From assembly GCF_023634765.1 (NCBI RefSeq), contig NZ_JAMLFX010000002.1, forward strand, positions 1,070,384-1,134,383: a stretch of DNA of 64,000 bases. Direction: 5' to 3'. The translations under genes and the position numbers were made by a program. The DNA is from Pseudomonas sp. AKS31 (GTDB lineage: Bacteria; Pseudomonadota; Gammaproteobacteria; Pseudomonadales; Pseudomonadaceae). Under the pieces are notes generated by a model. That model had not been told where the DNA came from. It did not search any database and worked only from the letters and a program-made list of their open reading frames with translations. The stretch's first letter is position 1; each line of letters starts with the position of its first letter. Positions 24,050 to 33,326 of this stretch are shown here, piece by piece.

Positions 24050-26434
24050 TCAATGCGCAAACAACGAATTGCCCTTCTGCCCCGCCAGTTTCTCCGGTTT
24101 GATCAGGAACTTCGCCAGGGCCGGCAGCAGCCACAGCGCACCGAACATGTTCCACAGGAGCATGAAGGTCAGCATCAGGCCCATGTCGGCCTGGAACTTG
24201 ATCGCCGAGAAGATCCAGGTGCACACACCGATCGCCAGACACAGGCCGGTGAACAGCACCGCTTTACCGGTGGACTTCAGGGTCTGGTAATAGGCTTCCT
24301 GCAACGGCAGGCCGGCGCGCAGGAAACTCTCCAGGCGGCTGTAGATGTAGATGCCGTAGTCGACACCAATCCCCACACCCAGCGCCACCACCGGCAAGGT
24401 CGCGACTTTCACGCCGATGCCCATGAACGCCATCAGCGCGTTGCCGAGTACCGAGGTCAGCACCAGCGGCAGGACGATGCACAGGGTCGCTGCCCACGAA
24501 CGGAAGGTGATCATGCACATCACCGCCACGCAGATGTACACCAGAATCAGGATGGTCAGCTCAGCCTGTTTGATGACTTCGTTGGTGGCCGCTTCGATGC
24601 CGGCGTTACCGGCGGCGAGGATGAATTCCAGACCGTCCTTGTTGTTGTCCTTGGCGAACTCCTGCACCGCTTGCACCGCACGATCAAGTGTTTCAGCCTT
24701 GTGATCGTTGAGGAACACCAGCACCGGCGCGAGCGAGCAACTGTTGTTGTACAGACCGTCGGCGCGGGCAATCGAGTTGTTCAGCACGTCCGGGTTGCGC
24801 GACAGGGTTTCCCATTTCAGGTTGCCCTCGTTCATGCCCTTGATCATCTGCTTGGACACGGTCACCAGCGAGATCGCCGACTGCACGCCTTCGGTGTTCT
24901 GCATCTTCCACATCAACTGGTCGATCGGCGCCATGGCTTCATAACGCGAGCAACCTTCAGCCTTGGTCTTGACCATCACCACCAGTACGTCAGAGCTGGT
25001 GGAGTAGTTGCTGATGATGAAGTTGTTGTCCTTGTTGTAGCGCGAGTCCGGACGCAGCTCCGGCGCGCCCTGGTCGAGATCGCCGATTTTCAGGTTCTGG
25101 CTGTACCAGAGGCCGCCGCCGAAGGCGATCAGCGCCAGTACTACCGAGATGCGTGCGACTTTCGGGTTGGCGAAGTTCGACAGCAGGCGCCAGAACGGGT
25201 GCTCGCGGTTAGCGTCCTTCTTGCTCTTGGCAATCGCGCGCTTGCTGATGCCGACATAGGAAATCGCCACCGGCAGCAGGATCAGGTTGGTGAACACGAT
25301 CACCGCCACGCCGATCGACGCGCCGATGGCCAGTTCACGGATCACGCCGATGTCGATGATCAGCAGCGTGATGAAGCCCACCGCATCCGCCAGAATCGCG
25401 ATCATCCCCGGCAGGAACAGTTGCCGGAAGGTGCGCCGCGCGGCGGTCAGGGCGTTGTCGGCCTCGCTGGATTGCAGGGCGATGCCGTTGATCTTCTGCA
25501 CGCCGTGGGAAATGCCGATGGCGAAGATCAGGAACGGCACCAGCATCGAATACGGATCGAGCCCGAAGCCAAAGAAGTGCATCAGACCAAGCTGCCAGAC
25601 CACCGCCACCAGCGTCGTGCTCAACACCGCGATGGTGCTGCGCACGCAGTTGGTGAACCACAACAGCAGGATCAGGGTGATGACGAACGCGATGCCGAAG
25701 AACATCACGACCATCACCAGACCGTCGATCAGGTCGCCGACTTTCTTGGCGAAACCGACAATGTGGATCTTGACGTTGGGGTTCTGTGCTTCGAATTTAT
25801 TACGGATCTTGTCTTCGAGTTCATGGGAGAACTGGCGATAGTCCAGCGCCAGCAACTTGCCCTGATCCTGCGGGTCCGGGTAGGCCTCCAGCAGCGGGAT
25901 GTCGACGATGCTCGACTTGAAGTCGTTGGCCACCAGACGCCCGACCTGACCGGACTTGAGCACGTTGTTGCGCAGCAGGTCGAGGCTGTCCTGCGAGCCG
26001 TTGTAGCTCTGCGGGATCACTTCACCGCCGGCGAAACCCTCTTCGGTCACTTCGGTCCAGCGTACGCTCGGGCTCCACAGCGACTTCAGGCCGGAGCGGT
26101 CAACACCGGAGATGTAGAACACCTCGTCGTTGATCTGGCGCAGGGTCTCCATGTACTCCTTGGAGAAGATGTCACCGTCCTTGGCTTCCACCGAAATCCG
26201 CACGGTGTTGCCCAGGTTCGCCAGATCGTTGCGGTGCTCCATCATCTTCTCGATGAACGGATGCTGGAGCGGGATCATTTTTTCGAAACTGGTCGACGGC
26301 CGGATCAGTGTGGCCTGCCAGAACAGGAAAATGCTCACCACCAGGCAGATCAGGATCACGGCCGGGCGGTTGTTGAAGATCAGGCGTTCAAGAAACGTCG
26401 CCTTGTCCTGCTGAGGAGTGATCAAGGAAGTCAT
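24050..26434 (-). CDS. RND/MMPL family exporter
   Basis: 794 residues with the RND-MMPL plan: TM1 near 25-42, a large periplasmic domain (about 45-240), a sterol-sensing-like bundle of helices (about 240-400), a second periplasmic loop, and a final bundle from about 640 to 780 with the GxGVDYGIYIYSR motif that carries the proton-relay Asp. It lacks an obvious membrane-fusion or outer-membrane partner here. It overlaps the Ycf48-like gene by ATGA, a recurrent pairing in Pseudomonas and related bacteria. Probable lipid or hydrophobic-compound export. Confidence 0.9.
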   Translation of the reverse strand: MTSLITPQQDKATFLERLIFNNRPAVILICLVVSIFLFWQATLIRPSTSFEKMIPLQHPFIEKMMEHRNDLANLGNTVRISVEAKDGDIFSKEYMETLRQINDEVFYISGVDRSGLKSLWSPSVRWTEVTEEGFAGGEVIPQSYNGSQDSLDLLRNNVLKSGQVGRLVANDFKSSIVDIPLLEAYPDPQDQGKLLALDYRQFSHELEDKIRNKFEAQNPNVKIHIVGFAKKVGDLIDGLVMVVMFFGIAFVITLILLLWFTNCVRSTIAVLSTTLVAVVWQLGLMHFFGFGLDPYSMLVPFLIFAIGISHGVQKINGIALQSSEADNALTAARRTFRQLFLPGMIAILADAVGFITLLIIDIGVIRELAIGASIGVAVIVFTNLILLPVAISYVGISKRAIAKSKKDANREHPFWRLLSNFANPKVARISVVLALIAFGGGLWYSQNLKIGDLDQGAPELRPDSRYNKDNNFIISNYSTSSDVLVVMVKTKAEGCSRYEAMAPIDQLMWKMQNTEGVQSAISLVTVSKQMIKGMNEGNLKWETLSRNPDVLNNSIARADGLYNNSCSLAPVLVFLNDHKAETLDRAVQAVQEFAKDNNKDGLEFILAAGNAGIEAATNEVIKQAELTILILVYICVAVMCMITFRSWAATLCIVLPLVLTSVLGNALMAFMGIGVKVATLPVVALGVGIGVDYGIYIYSRLESFLRAGLPLQEAYYQTLKSTGKAVLFTGLCLAIGVCTWIFSAIKFQADMGLMLTFMLLWNMFGALWLLPALAKFLIKPEKLAGQKGNSLFAH

Positions 26435-27474
26435 AGCCCCGCCTTCTTGTTATTGATCTCGGCACCATTTGGCAGTGTGGTGTGAAGGCCACCCTGCCCG
26501 GTCAGAATCAGGTTGCCGTCGCCGGCAGCGGTAACCGATGACAGCGAGATGCGGTCCGGGCGGTTGAACACGCTGAAGGTTTCGCCGTTGTCGCTGCTGC
26601 TGATCACCGAACCGCCGTTGCCGACGATGACAATCGAGCCGTCTTCGAGCAGCGTCGCACCGGACAGGCCGAACTCCAGCGCACCGCGCGCAGCTTTCAG
26701 TTCGACCTGCTCCCAGGTGCTGCCGAAATCGGTGGAGCGGTAGAGGTTGCCGCGCAAGCCGTAGGCCAGCAGGGTCTGCGCTTGCGCCGTGCCGATCACG
26801 CCGAACAGCGAACCCTCGTACGGGCCTTCGAGTTTTTCCCAGGTCTGGCCGTCATCGGCGGAGCGGAACATGCTGCCCGACTCGCCGACGATGAACAGCC
26901 CGGCGTCTTTCACCGCCGCGATGGCGTTGAGGTGGAATTGATCTTCGTTGTCGAGGCGGTCACTGACGTCTTGCCAGTTTTTGCCACCGTCGGTGGTCTC
27001 CAGCAGTGCGCCGTACGCGCCCACGGCAAGGCCGCTGTTGACGTCCTTGAACCAGACATCGAGCAGCGGCGACTCACGTTTGAGGTCTTCGAATTGCTTG
27101 GTCCAGGTCAGACCGCCGTCTGCACTGGCGAGGATTTGCGCGTCGTGGCCGACCGCCCAGCCGTGCTTGTCGTCAACAAAGTACACAGCCGTCAGCAGTT
27201 GCCGGGTCGGCACTTTGGCTTGCGTCCAGGTTTTGCCCTGGTCATCGGAATAGAGAATGTGCCCGCGATCGCCAACCGCGACCAGACGCGCGCCGGCGTG
27301 GACGACATCAAGCATCAGGCTTTTCGCGGCTTTGGCGGATTCGGTGGCATAGACCACGTCGGCGGGCGCCTCGGCGCCAATCACAGGTGCCGATAACGTG
27401 GCAAAGCCCAGCAGAGAGAGTGCTGTGGCCAGCAACGCGGTGTTGCGTAACGCCGGCGGGCGGCAACGACTCAT
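26431..27474 (-). CDS. Ycf48/Hcf136-like BNR-repeat protein
   Basis: 347 residues with a signal peptide (about 1-33) and repeated sialidase-type BNR motifs (SDDQGKTW, SADGGLTW, TTDGGKNW, SADDGQTW, STDFGSTW, SSDNGETF), giving a periplasmic beta-propeller like the photosystem II assembly factor Ycf48. There is no photosystem here, so it probably acts as an assembly or chaperone-like partner of the adjacent RND exporter. Overlaps that gene by ATGA. Confidence 0.88.
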   Translation of the reverse strand: MSRCRPPALRNTALLATALSLLGFATLSAPVIGAEAPADVVYATESAKAAKSLMLDVVHAGARLVAVGDRGHILYSDDQGKTWTQAKVPTRQLLTAVYFVDDKHGWAVGHDAQILASADGGLTWTKQFEDLKRESPLLDVWFKDVNSGLAVGAYGALLETTDGGKNWQDVSDRLDNEDQFHLNAIAAVKDAGLFIVGESGSMFRSADDGQTWEKLEGPYEGSLFGVIGTAQAQTLLAYGLRGNLYRSTDFGSTWEQVELKAARGALEFGLSGATLLEDGSIVIVGNGGSVISSSDNGETFSVFNRPDRISLSSVTAAGDGNLILTGQGGLHTTLPNGAEINNKKAGL

Positions 27475-27687
27475 AGACCTTCCCCTATTTATTATTGTTA
27501 GGCCATCTGGCCTTCAAGGGCGCCGCAAGTGTGCTCCGCTGATGGCTGGTCAGAAGCATAGTCCTGAAACCCGCAATCCAGAGCCACTTCGGAAGCTGGC
27601 TCATCCTATCGGGCTTTCGAAACGTCTGACAATCGGCGCCACGTTATCTTTTGTTAACCGAAAGCCGCTCTCTATAACAGATGAATT

Positions 27688-27724
27688 CCCCTGTGGGAGC
27701 GAGCCTGCTCGCTCCCACAGGGGT
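27688..27724. repeat. Compact REP palindrome, GTGGGAGCGAGCC family
   Basis: A single near-perfect palindrome, CCCCTGTGGGAGCGAGCC and its complement, with almost no loop. Together with the operator at 27823 it is all I see in the roughly 400-base gap between the Ycf48-like gene and the DUF1185 gene. Confidence 0.8.
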
Positions 27725-27806
27725 TAGGGGTGGTCTTGGGATTTGTGGTTGTCAGTGAATGCAGCGCCATTCGCCGGATGGATGCGGCAAATCTTGCGCG
27801 GGGGAC

Positions 27807-27834
27807 TTGCACGATCGGTATTATGGTATACCAT
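27807..27834 (+). promoter_or_regulatory. Promoter with perfect ATGGTATACCAT operator (site A)
   Basis: A perfect 12-base palindrome ATGGTATACCAT at 27823-27834, 41 bases before the DUF1185 start. A -35 TTGCAC (27807-27812), 16-base spacer and -10 TACCAT (27829-27834) place the operator over the -10. TGGTATACCA is also the core of the UxuR/ExuR-type FCD GntR operator known in enterobacteria. The likely binder is the GntR protein at 31886. The same promoter layout is seen at 60671-60698. Confidence 0.7.
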
Positions 27835-27874
27835 CAGACGCACAGACACTCTCAATCCCCCAACGGAGCAGCTC

Positions 27875-28465
27875 ATGAGTTTCGAAATTCGCAAGATCGT
27901 CAGCTATGTCGAAGAAACCTTCATCGAAGGCGGCAAGGCCACTGACAAGCCAGTGACCATGGTCGGCCTCGCCGTGGTGATGAAGAACCCTTGGGTGGGC
28001 AATGGTTTCGTTGAAGACCTCAAGCCACAGATCCGCGCCAACTGCTCCGACCTTGGCGCGCTGATGGTCGAGCGTCTGGTCGGCATCATCGGCGGTGCGG
28101 AAAAAATCGAGGCCTACGGCAAAGCCGCCGTGGTCGGCGCTGACGGCGAGATCGAACACGCCTCCGCCGTGATCCACACCCTGCGCTTTGGCAATCACTA
28201 CCGCGAAGCGGTCAACGCCAAGAGCTACCTGAGCTTCACCAACAAGCGCGGCGGCCCGGGCACTTCGATCCAGATCCCGATGATGCACAAGGACGACGAA
28301 GGTCAGCGTTCGCACTACATCACCCTGGAAATGCAGATCGAAGACGCGCCGCGTGCCGACGAAATCGTTGTCGTGCTGGGTTGCGCCGACGGTGGTCGCC
28401 TGCACCCGCGCATCGGCAACCGCTACATCGACCTGGAAGAACTGGCCGCCGAAAAAGCCCAGTAA
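27875..28465 (+). CDS. Amino acid synthesis family protein (DUF1185)
   Basis: 196 residues. Despite its name the family has no established reaction. The protein is soluble, with a conserved core around VGLAVVMKNPWVG and RFGNHYREAVNAKSYLSFTNKRGG. Start at 27875 follows ACGGAGCA; the longer open frame has no ribosome site. First gene of a seven-gene operon with hydrolase, aldehyde dehydrogenase, flavin reductase, CMD, GntR and Nudix genes, and preceded by operator site A, so it probably performs a step of the same catabolic route. Confidence 0.88.
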   Translation: MSFEIRKIVSYVEETFIEGGKATDKPVTMVGLAVVMKNPWVGNGFVEDLKPQIRANCSDLGALMVERLVGIIGGAEKIEAYGKAAVVGADGEIEHASAVIHTLRFGNHYREAVNAKSYLSFTNKRGGPGTSIQIPMMHKDDEGQRSHYITLEMQIEDAPRADEIVVVLGCADGGRLHPRIGNRYIDLEELAAEKAQ

Positions 28466-28496
28466 TCACAATAAAAAGGCACTGCAGGAGCGCTCC

Positions 28497-29330
28497 ATGA
28501 TTCGGCTCACCGCTGAACTCACCCCGGCTGGCACCAGTTACCTGGCGACCGGCCAAGGCCAGCCCGTGGTTTTGATCCACGGCGTGGGCCTGAACAAAGA
28601 AATGTGGGGCGGGCAGATTGTCGGCCTGTCCAGCCAATACCGGGTGATCGCCTACGACATGCTCGGCCATGGCGCCAGCCCGCGACCGGCCAGCGGCACC
28701 GCCCTGCTCGGTTACGCCGATCAGTTGCTGGAGCTGCTCGATCACCTGAATCTGCAACAGGCAGCGGTGATCGGTTTCTCCATGGGCGGTCTGGTCGCAC
28801 GAGCGTTTGCCCTGCATTACCCGGAGCGCCTGCAAAGCCTGGTGGTGTTGAACAGCGTGTTCAACCGCAGCGAAGAACAGCGTGCTGGTGTCATTGCCCG
28901 CACTGCGCAGGCCGCCGAACATGGCCCGGACGCCAACGCCGAAGCCGCGTTGTCACGCTGGTTCAGCCGCGAGTATCAGGCGGCCAACCCGGCGCAGATC
29001 GCCGCGCTGCGCCAGACTCTCGCTAATAATGATCCGCAAGGCTATCTGACCACCTACGAACTGTTCGCCACCCAAGACATGTACCGCGCCGACGACCTGG
29101 GCAGCATTCAGGCGCCGACGCTGATCGCCACCGGCGAACTCGATCCGGGTTCGACCCCGGAAATGGCCGAGCAACTGGCCCGGCGCATCCCCGGTGCGAA
29201 GGTTGCCGTGCTGTCTGAGCAACGGCATATGATGCCCGTAGAGTCGCCGCGTCTGGTCAATCAGACGCTGCTGGAATTTCTCGAATTCGCACACTCCCGA
29301 CAAAACCATATAAAGGGGATCGTTGCATGA
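28497..29330 (+). CDS. Alpha/beta hydrolase
   Basis: 277 residues with an oxyanion region HGVG (28-31), nucleophile elbow GFSMG (93-97, Ser95), acid in GELDPGS and His in EQRHMMP (about 243). Similar in size to RutD and 3-oxoadipate enol-lactonase, enzymes that hydrolyse amides or lactones in ring-cleavage pathways. Start at 28497 follows GCAGGAGCG. Overlaps the aldehyde dehydrogenase gene by ATGA, which ties it to the pathway. Confidence 0.9.
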   Translation: MIRLTAELTPAGTSYLATGQGQPVVLIHGVGLNKEMWGGQIVGLSSQYRVIAYDMLGHGASPRPASGTALLGYADQLLELLDHLNLQQAAVIGFSMGGLVARAFALHYPERLQSLVVLNSVFNRSEEQRAGVIARTAQAAEHGPDANAEAALSRWFSREYQAANPAQIAALRQTLANNDPQGYLTTYELFATQDMYRADDLGSIQAPTLIATGELDPGSTPEMAEQLARRIPGAKVAVLSEQRHMMPVESPRLVNQTLLEFLEFAHSRQNHIKGIVA

Positions 29331-30808
29331 CACTCGCACGCTTCCAGATGTGCATCGGCGGAGAATGGGTCGATGCCCTCTCCGGCAAGACCTTCGAAAG
29401 CCTCAACCCGGCCACCGCGCAAGCCTGGGCAGAATTGCCTGACGCTGATGAAGCTGACGTCGAACGCGCCGTGCAATCGGCACAGACGGCTTTCGACAGT
29501 CCGGCTTGGCGTGGTCTGACCGCCACCGCACGCGGCAAACTGCTGCGCCGTCTCGGTGATTTGATTGCGGAAAATAAAGAACAACTGGCGCAGCTGGAAA
29601 GCCGCGACAACGGCAAACTGATCCGCGAAACCCGTGGCCAGGTCAGCTATCTGCCGGAGTTCTTTCACTACACCGCCGGCCTTGCCGACAAGCTCGAAGG
29701 CGGCACCCTGCCGCTGGATAAGCCCGACCTGTTTGCCTACACGGTGCACGAAGCGATGGGTGTGGTCGCGGCAATCATTCCGTGGAACAGTCCGCTCTAT
29801 CTGACCGCAATCAAACTCGCCCCGGCCCTCGCCGCCGGCAACACGATTGTGATCAAGCCATCCGAGCACGCTTCGGCGACCATTCTTGAGCTGGCGCGTC
29901 TGGCCCTCGAAGCGGGGATTCCGCCGGGCGTGGTCAACGTTGTCACCGGTTACGGCCCGAGCACTGGCGCCGCCCTCACCCGCCATCCGCTGATCCGCAA
30001 AATCGCCTTCACCGGCGGCGCGGCGACAGCCCGGCATGTGGTGCGCAGCAGCGCCGAGAACTTCGCCAAACTGTCGCTGGAACTGGGCGGCAAATCGCCG
30101 AACATCATCTTCGCCGACGCCGATCTGGACAGCGCGATCAACGGCGCGATTGCCGGGATCTACGCCGCATCGGGGCAGAGTTGCGTATCCGGTTCGCGGC
30201 TGTTGGTGCAGGACGAGATCTACGACGAATTCGTCAGCCGACTGGTCGAGCGCGCCCAGCGCATTCGCATCGGCAACCCGCAGGAAGACCACAGCGAAAT
30301 GGGCCCGATGGCCACCGCGCAGCAACTGGCGGTGGTCGAAGGTCTGGTCGCCGATGCCATCGCCGAGGGCGCGCGGTTGCGCACCGGCGGCAAGCGCCCG
30401 ACCGATCTCGGCGAAGGCTGGTTCTATGAGCCGACGCTGTTCGAGTGCGACCGCAATTCGATGAAGATCATGCAGGAAGAAGTCTTTGGCCCGGTGGCTT
30501 CGGTGATTCGCTTCAAAGATGAAGCCGAAGCACTGGCGATCGCCAACGACTCGCAATTTGGCCTCGCGGCCGGCATCTGGACCCGCGATCTGGGCCGCGC
30601 CCATCGCCTCGCGCGTGATGTGCGCTCGGGGATTATCTGGGTCAACACTTACCGCGCGGTGTCGGCGATGGCGCCAATCGGCGGCTTCAAGAACAGTGGC
30701 TATGGACGCGAAAGCGGCATCGATTCGGTGCTGGCCTACACCGAACTGAAAACGGTGTGGATCAACCTTTCTCAGGCACCAATGCCTGATCCGTTTGTGA
30801 TGCGCTAG
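29327..30808 (+). CDS. Aldehyde dehydrogenase family protein
   Basis: 493 residues, standard NAD(P)-dependent aldehyde dehydrogenase with PWNSPLYL (cofactor loop), FTGG, Glu252 in LELGG and nucleophile Cys286 in GQSCVSGSR. It should oxidise an aldehyde or semialdehyde product of the pathway encoded around it. Translationally coupled to the hydrolase (ATGA). Its exact substrate is not readable; semialdehyde oxidation is an inference from the flavin-monooxygenase context. Confidence 0.92.
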   Translation: MTLARFQMCIGGEWVDALSGKTFESLNPATAQAWAELPDADEADVERAVQSAQTAFDSPAWRGLTATARGKLLRRLGDLIAENKEQLAQLESRDNGKLIRETRGQVSYLPEFFHYTAGLADKLEGGTLPLDKPDLFAYTVHEAMGVVAAIIPWNSPLYLTAIKLAPALAAGNTIVIKPSEHASATILELARLALEAGIPPGVVNVVTGYGPSTGAALTRHPLIRKIAFTGGAATARHVVRSSAENFAKLSLELGGKSPNIIFADADLDSAINGAIAGIYAASGQSCVSGSRLLVQDEIYDEFVSRLVERAQRIRIGNPQEDHSEMGPMATAQQLAVVEGLVADAIAEGARLRTGGKRPTDLGEGWFYEPTLFECDRNSMKIMQEEVFGPVASVIRFKDEAEALAIANDSQFGLAAGIWTRDLGRAHRLARDVRSGIIWVNTYRAVSAMAPIGGFKNSGYGRESGIDSVLAYTELKTVWINLSQAPMPDPFVMR

Positions 30809-30820
30809 GAGTCCTGCGAA

Positions 30821-31306
30821 ATGATCGAACCCGGCATTTACAAAGACGTCATGAGCTCATTCCCGTCCGGCGTCACGGTGGTCACCACCCTCGACCCGGA
30901 TGGCGGCATCGTCGGCATCACCGCCAGCGCCTTCAGCGCGCTGTCGATTGACCCGGCACTGGTGCTGTTCTGCCCTAACTACGCTTCCGACACCTACCCG
31001 GTGCTGCGTGACAGCAAGAAGTTCGCGATCCATTTGCTGTCCGCCGACCAGACCGCCGAGGCCTACGCCTTCGCCGGTAAAGGCAAAGACAAGGCCAAGA
31101 ACATCGAGTGGCATTTGAGCGATCTCGGTAACCCGATTCTGGCCAAAGCGACGGCGATCATCGAGTGCGAGTTGTGGCGTGAATACGATGGTGGCGATCA
31201 CGCGATCATCGTCGGCGCGGTGAAGAACCTGATCCTGCCCGCGCAACCGGTGACACCGATGATCTACCACAAAGGCAAGCTCGGGCCGCTGCCGACCCTG
31301 GCCTGA
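30821..31306 (+). CDS. Flavin reductase family protein (paralogue 1)
   Basis: 161-residue FMN-binding split-barrel flavin reductase of the HpaC/RutF type, supplying reduced flavin to a partner monooxygenase. Conserved blocks include FPSGVTVVTTL, ITASAFSALS and the C-terminal GGDHAIIVGAV. It is about 74 percent identical by eye (119 of 161 positions) to the paralogue at 60749, which precedes the LLM monooxygenase gene. Good ribosome site (TAGGAG) just after the upstream stop. Confidence 0.92.
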   Translation: MIEPGIYKDVMSSFPSGVTVVTTLDPDGGIVGITASAFSALSIDPALVLFCPNYASDTYPVLRDSKKFAIHLLSADQTAEAYAFAGKGKDKAKNIEWHLSDLGNPILAKATAIIECELWREYDGGDHAIIVGAVKNLILPAQPVTPMIYHKGKLGPLPTLA

Positions 31307-31325
31307 CGGATTCACACAAATCCCC

Positions 31326-31410
31326 TGTAGGAGCTGCCGAAGGCTGCGATCTTTTGACTTTGATTTTCAAGAGCAAGATCAAAAGATCGCAGCCTTCGGC
31401 AGCTCCTACA
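31326..31410. repeat. REP inverted pair, GTAGGAGCTGCCGAAGG family
   Basis: Facing copies inside the operon, between the flavin reductase and CMD genes. It may cause differential expression of the upstream and downstream halves. Confidence 0.88.
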
Positions 31411-31438
31411 CAAGGGATCTGTGGTGACTGGAGGAATG

Positions 31439-31843
31439 ATGAGTAACGAAAAGTACGAAAAAGGCCTGAAAATCCGCACTGAGGTGCTCGGCGAAGCTTA
31501 TGTACAGCGTTCAATAGAGAACGCCGACGACTTCACCCGCCCACTCCAGGAAATGGTCACCGAATACTGCTGGGGCCATGTCTGGGGGCGTGAGGGTTTG
31601 TCGCTCAAGGAGCGCAGCATGATCAACCTGGCGATGATCTCGGCGCTCAACCGTCCGCATGAACTCAAGCTGCATGTGCGTGGCGCCTTGCGTAACGGCC
31701 TTAGTCGTGAGCAAATACGCGAAATTCTGCTTCAGGTCGGCATTTATTGCGGCGTTCCGGCGGCCGTGGACAGTTTCCGGCTGGCCCGTGAAGCCTTTGC
31801 CGAAGCCGACGCCGAGGCCCCAGTCAACCCCTCGGCTGTTTAG
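31439..31843 (+). CDS. Carboxymuconolactone decarboxylase family protein
   Basis: 134 residues of the CMD/AhpD-like fold. The helical core LSLKERSMINLAMISAL..HELKLHVRGALRNG is close to PcaC; there is no CxxC, so it is not a peroxidase-type AhpD. Start at 31439 gives the right spacing from GGAGG (31430-31434); the adjacent ATG at 31436 is too close. In this operon it could decarboxylate or isomerise a pathway intermediate. Not linked here to protocatechuate genes. Confidence 0.88.
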   Translation: MSNEKYEKGLKIRTEVLGEAYVQRSIENADDFTRPLQEMVTEYCWGHVWGREGLSLKERSMINLAMISALNRPHELKLHVRGALRNGLSREQIREILLQVGIYCGVPAAVDSFRLAREAFAEADAEAPVNPSAV

Positions 31844-31885
31844 ATGCCCGTCTGGCATGGACAGCCAACTTAAAGAGCGGACCCC

Positions 31886-32638
31886 ATGAAACGCCAGCCA
31901 CTCGATGACAGCTTCAAGGTCAATCGCAACCCCGTTACCCTGCGCGAAATCGTGCTGGACAAACTGCGTAGCGCGATCATGAATTTCCAGCTCATGCCAG
32001 GGGATCGTCTGGTCGAACGCGATCTGTGTGATCGCCTCGGCGTCAGCCGTACCTCGGTGCGCGAAGCCTTGCGCCATCTCGAATCCGAAGGTCTGGTGGA
32101 GTTCGCCGACGCCAAAGGGCCACGCGTGGCGATCATCACCCTCGCCGATGCGGTCGACATCTATGAGCTGCGCTGTGTACTCGAAGGCCTGATCGTCCAG
32201 CTGTTCACCCTGCGCGCCAAAGCCAAAGACATCAAAGCCCTGGAAAAAGCCCTCGACGACAACCGCAAAGCACTCAAGGACGGCGAACTGCAACAGGTAA
32301 TCGACTCGGTGCAGGGCTTCTACGACGTGCTGCTCGAAGGCTCGGGCAACCATGTCGCGGCGACTCAGCTGCGTCAGTTGCAGGCGCGCATCAGCTACCT
32401 GCGCGCGACTTCGGTGTCCCAGGAAAACCGTCGCGGCGCGAGTAACCACGAAATGGAAAAAATGGTCGAGGCGATCAAGAGCGGCGATCCGCTGGCGGCG
32501 CATCAGGCCTGCGTCGATCACGTTCGCGCCGCTGCTGCGGTGGCGCTCGACTACCTCAAGCGCAAACAGGAAGAGACCGGCGCCACGCCGAACATCACCC
32601 TGCCCATCGCGCTGAAAGAACCCCGTATAGGTCACTGA
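31886..32638 (+). CDS. GntR-family regulator, FCD type
   Basis: 250 residues with a winged helix at about 10-75 (CDRLGVSRTSVREALRHLES) and a C-terminal FCD domain with His ligands. Start preceded by AAGAGCGG. Encoded inside the operon under site A, it is the best candidate to bind the TGGTATACCA palindromes at the five loci from 27.8 to 60.7 kb, because that palindrome core is the known target type of FCD GntR regulators such as UxuR. The effector is probably a pathway compound. Confidence 0.92.
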   Translation: MKRQPLDDSFKVNRNPVTLREIVLDKLRSAIMNFQLMPGDRLVERDLCDRLGVSRTSVREALRHLESEGLVEFADAKGPRVAIITLADAVDIYELRCVLEGLIVQLFTLRAKAKDIKALEKALDDNRKALKDGELQQVIDSVQGFYDVLLEGSGNHVAATQLRQLQARISYLRATSVSQENRRGASNHEMEKMVEAIKSGDPLAAHQACVDHVRAAAAVALDYLKRKQEETGATPNITLPIALKEPRIGH

Positions 32639-32639
32639 T

Positions 32640-33203
32640 ATGTTCAGCCCGAGCTATTGCCCGAAATGCGGTGGCCCTGACCTCGGTCAGCAGGTGCCGC
32701 CGGGCGATACGCACGAGCGCCTGATGTGCCGTGGCTGCGGCTACATCTACTACGTCAATCCGAAGATCATTGCCGGCTGCATCATCGAGCAGGACGGCAA
32801 ATACCTGCTGTGCCAACGGGCGATTCCCCCGCGCCCGGGCACCTGGACGCTGCCCGCCGGGTTCATGGAAAGCGGCGAGACCACCGAACAAGCGGCCATC
32901 CGCGAAGTCTGGGAAGAAAGCGGCGTGCGCGCGGAAATCGTCTCGCCGTACTCGATTTTCAGCGTGCCGAAGATCAGCGAGGTGTACATCATCTTCCGTG
33001 CCATTGCGCTGGAGATCACCGGGCAGTACGGCCCGGAAACCCTGGATTACAAGTTCTTCGCGCCGGAAGACATTCCGTGGGAGCAGATCTACTATCCGGC
33101 GATCCGGCAGATTCTCGAGCGCTATATCGAGGAGCGTCAGGCTGGGGTGTATGGGATTTACATGGGCAATGATGACAGCGGCAAGATTCACTTTATCCGC
33201 TGA
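32640..33203 (+). CDS. Nudix hydrolase with zinc ribbon
   Basis: 187 residues. An N-terminal zinc ribbon (Cys7, Cys10, Cys30, Cys33) is followed by a complete Nudix box at about 74-96 (GFMESGETTEQAAIREVWEE). This resembles the NADH/NUDT pyrophosphatase group, which cleaves dinucleotides such as NADH or FAD. Two bases after the GntR stop, so the last gene of the operon. In a flavin-dependent pathway, making FMN from FAD is a reasonable but unproven role. Confidence 0.9.
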   Translation: MFSPSYCPKCGGPDLGQQVPPGDTHERLMCRGCGYIYYVNPKIIAGCIIEQDGKYLLCQRAIPPRPGTWTLPAGFMESGETTEQAAIREVWEESGVRAEIVSPYSIFSVPKISEVYIIFRAIALEITGQYGPETLDYKFFAPEDIPWEQIYYPAIRQILERYIEERQAGVYGIYMGNDDSGKIHFIR

Positions 33204-33224
33204 TTTCCAGCATTAACCAATCAC

Positions 33225-33308
33225 TGTAGGAGCTGCCGAAGGCTGCGATCTTTTGACTTTGTTTTTGGAAGCAAGATCAAAAGATCGCAGCCTTCGGCAG
33301 CTCATACA
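33225..33308. repeat. REP inverted pair, GTAGGAGCTGCCGAAGG family
   Basis: Facing copies between the Nudix and DUF1330 genes, which converge here; it may also serve as a boundary for both transcripts. Confidence 0.88.
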
Positions 33309-33326
33309 GGGGTGTAGTGGTGTCGC

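Noticed and set aside
24029..26485. An 818-codon open frame on the plus strand opposite the RND exporter gene
   Set aside because: High-GC third-position shadow: His/Gln/Arg/Asp-rich, no domain, no ribosome site; the minus-strand reading has clear membrane helices and RND motifs.
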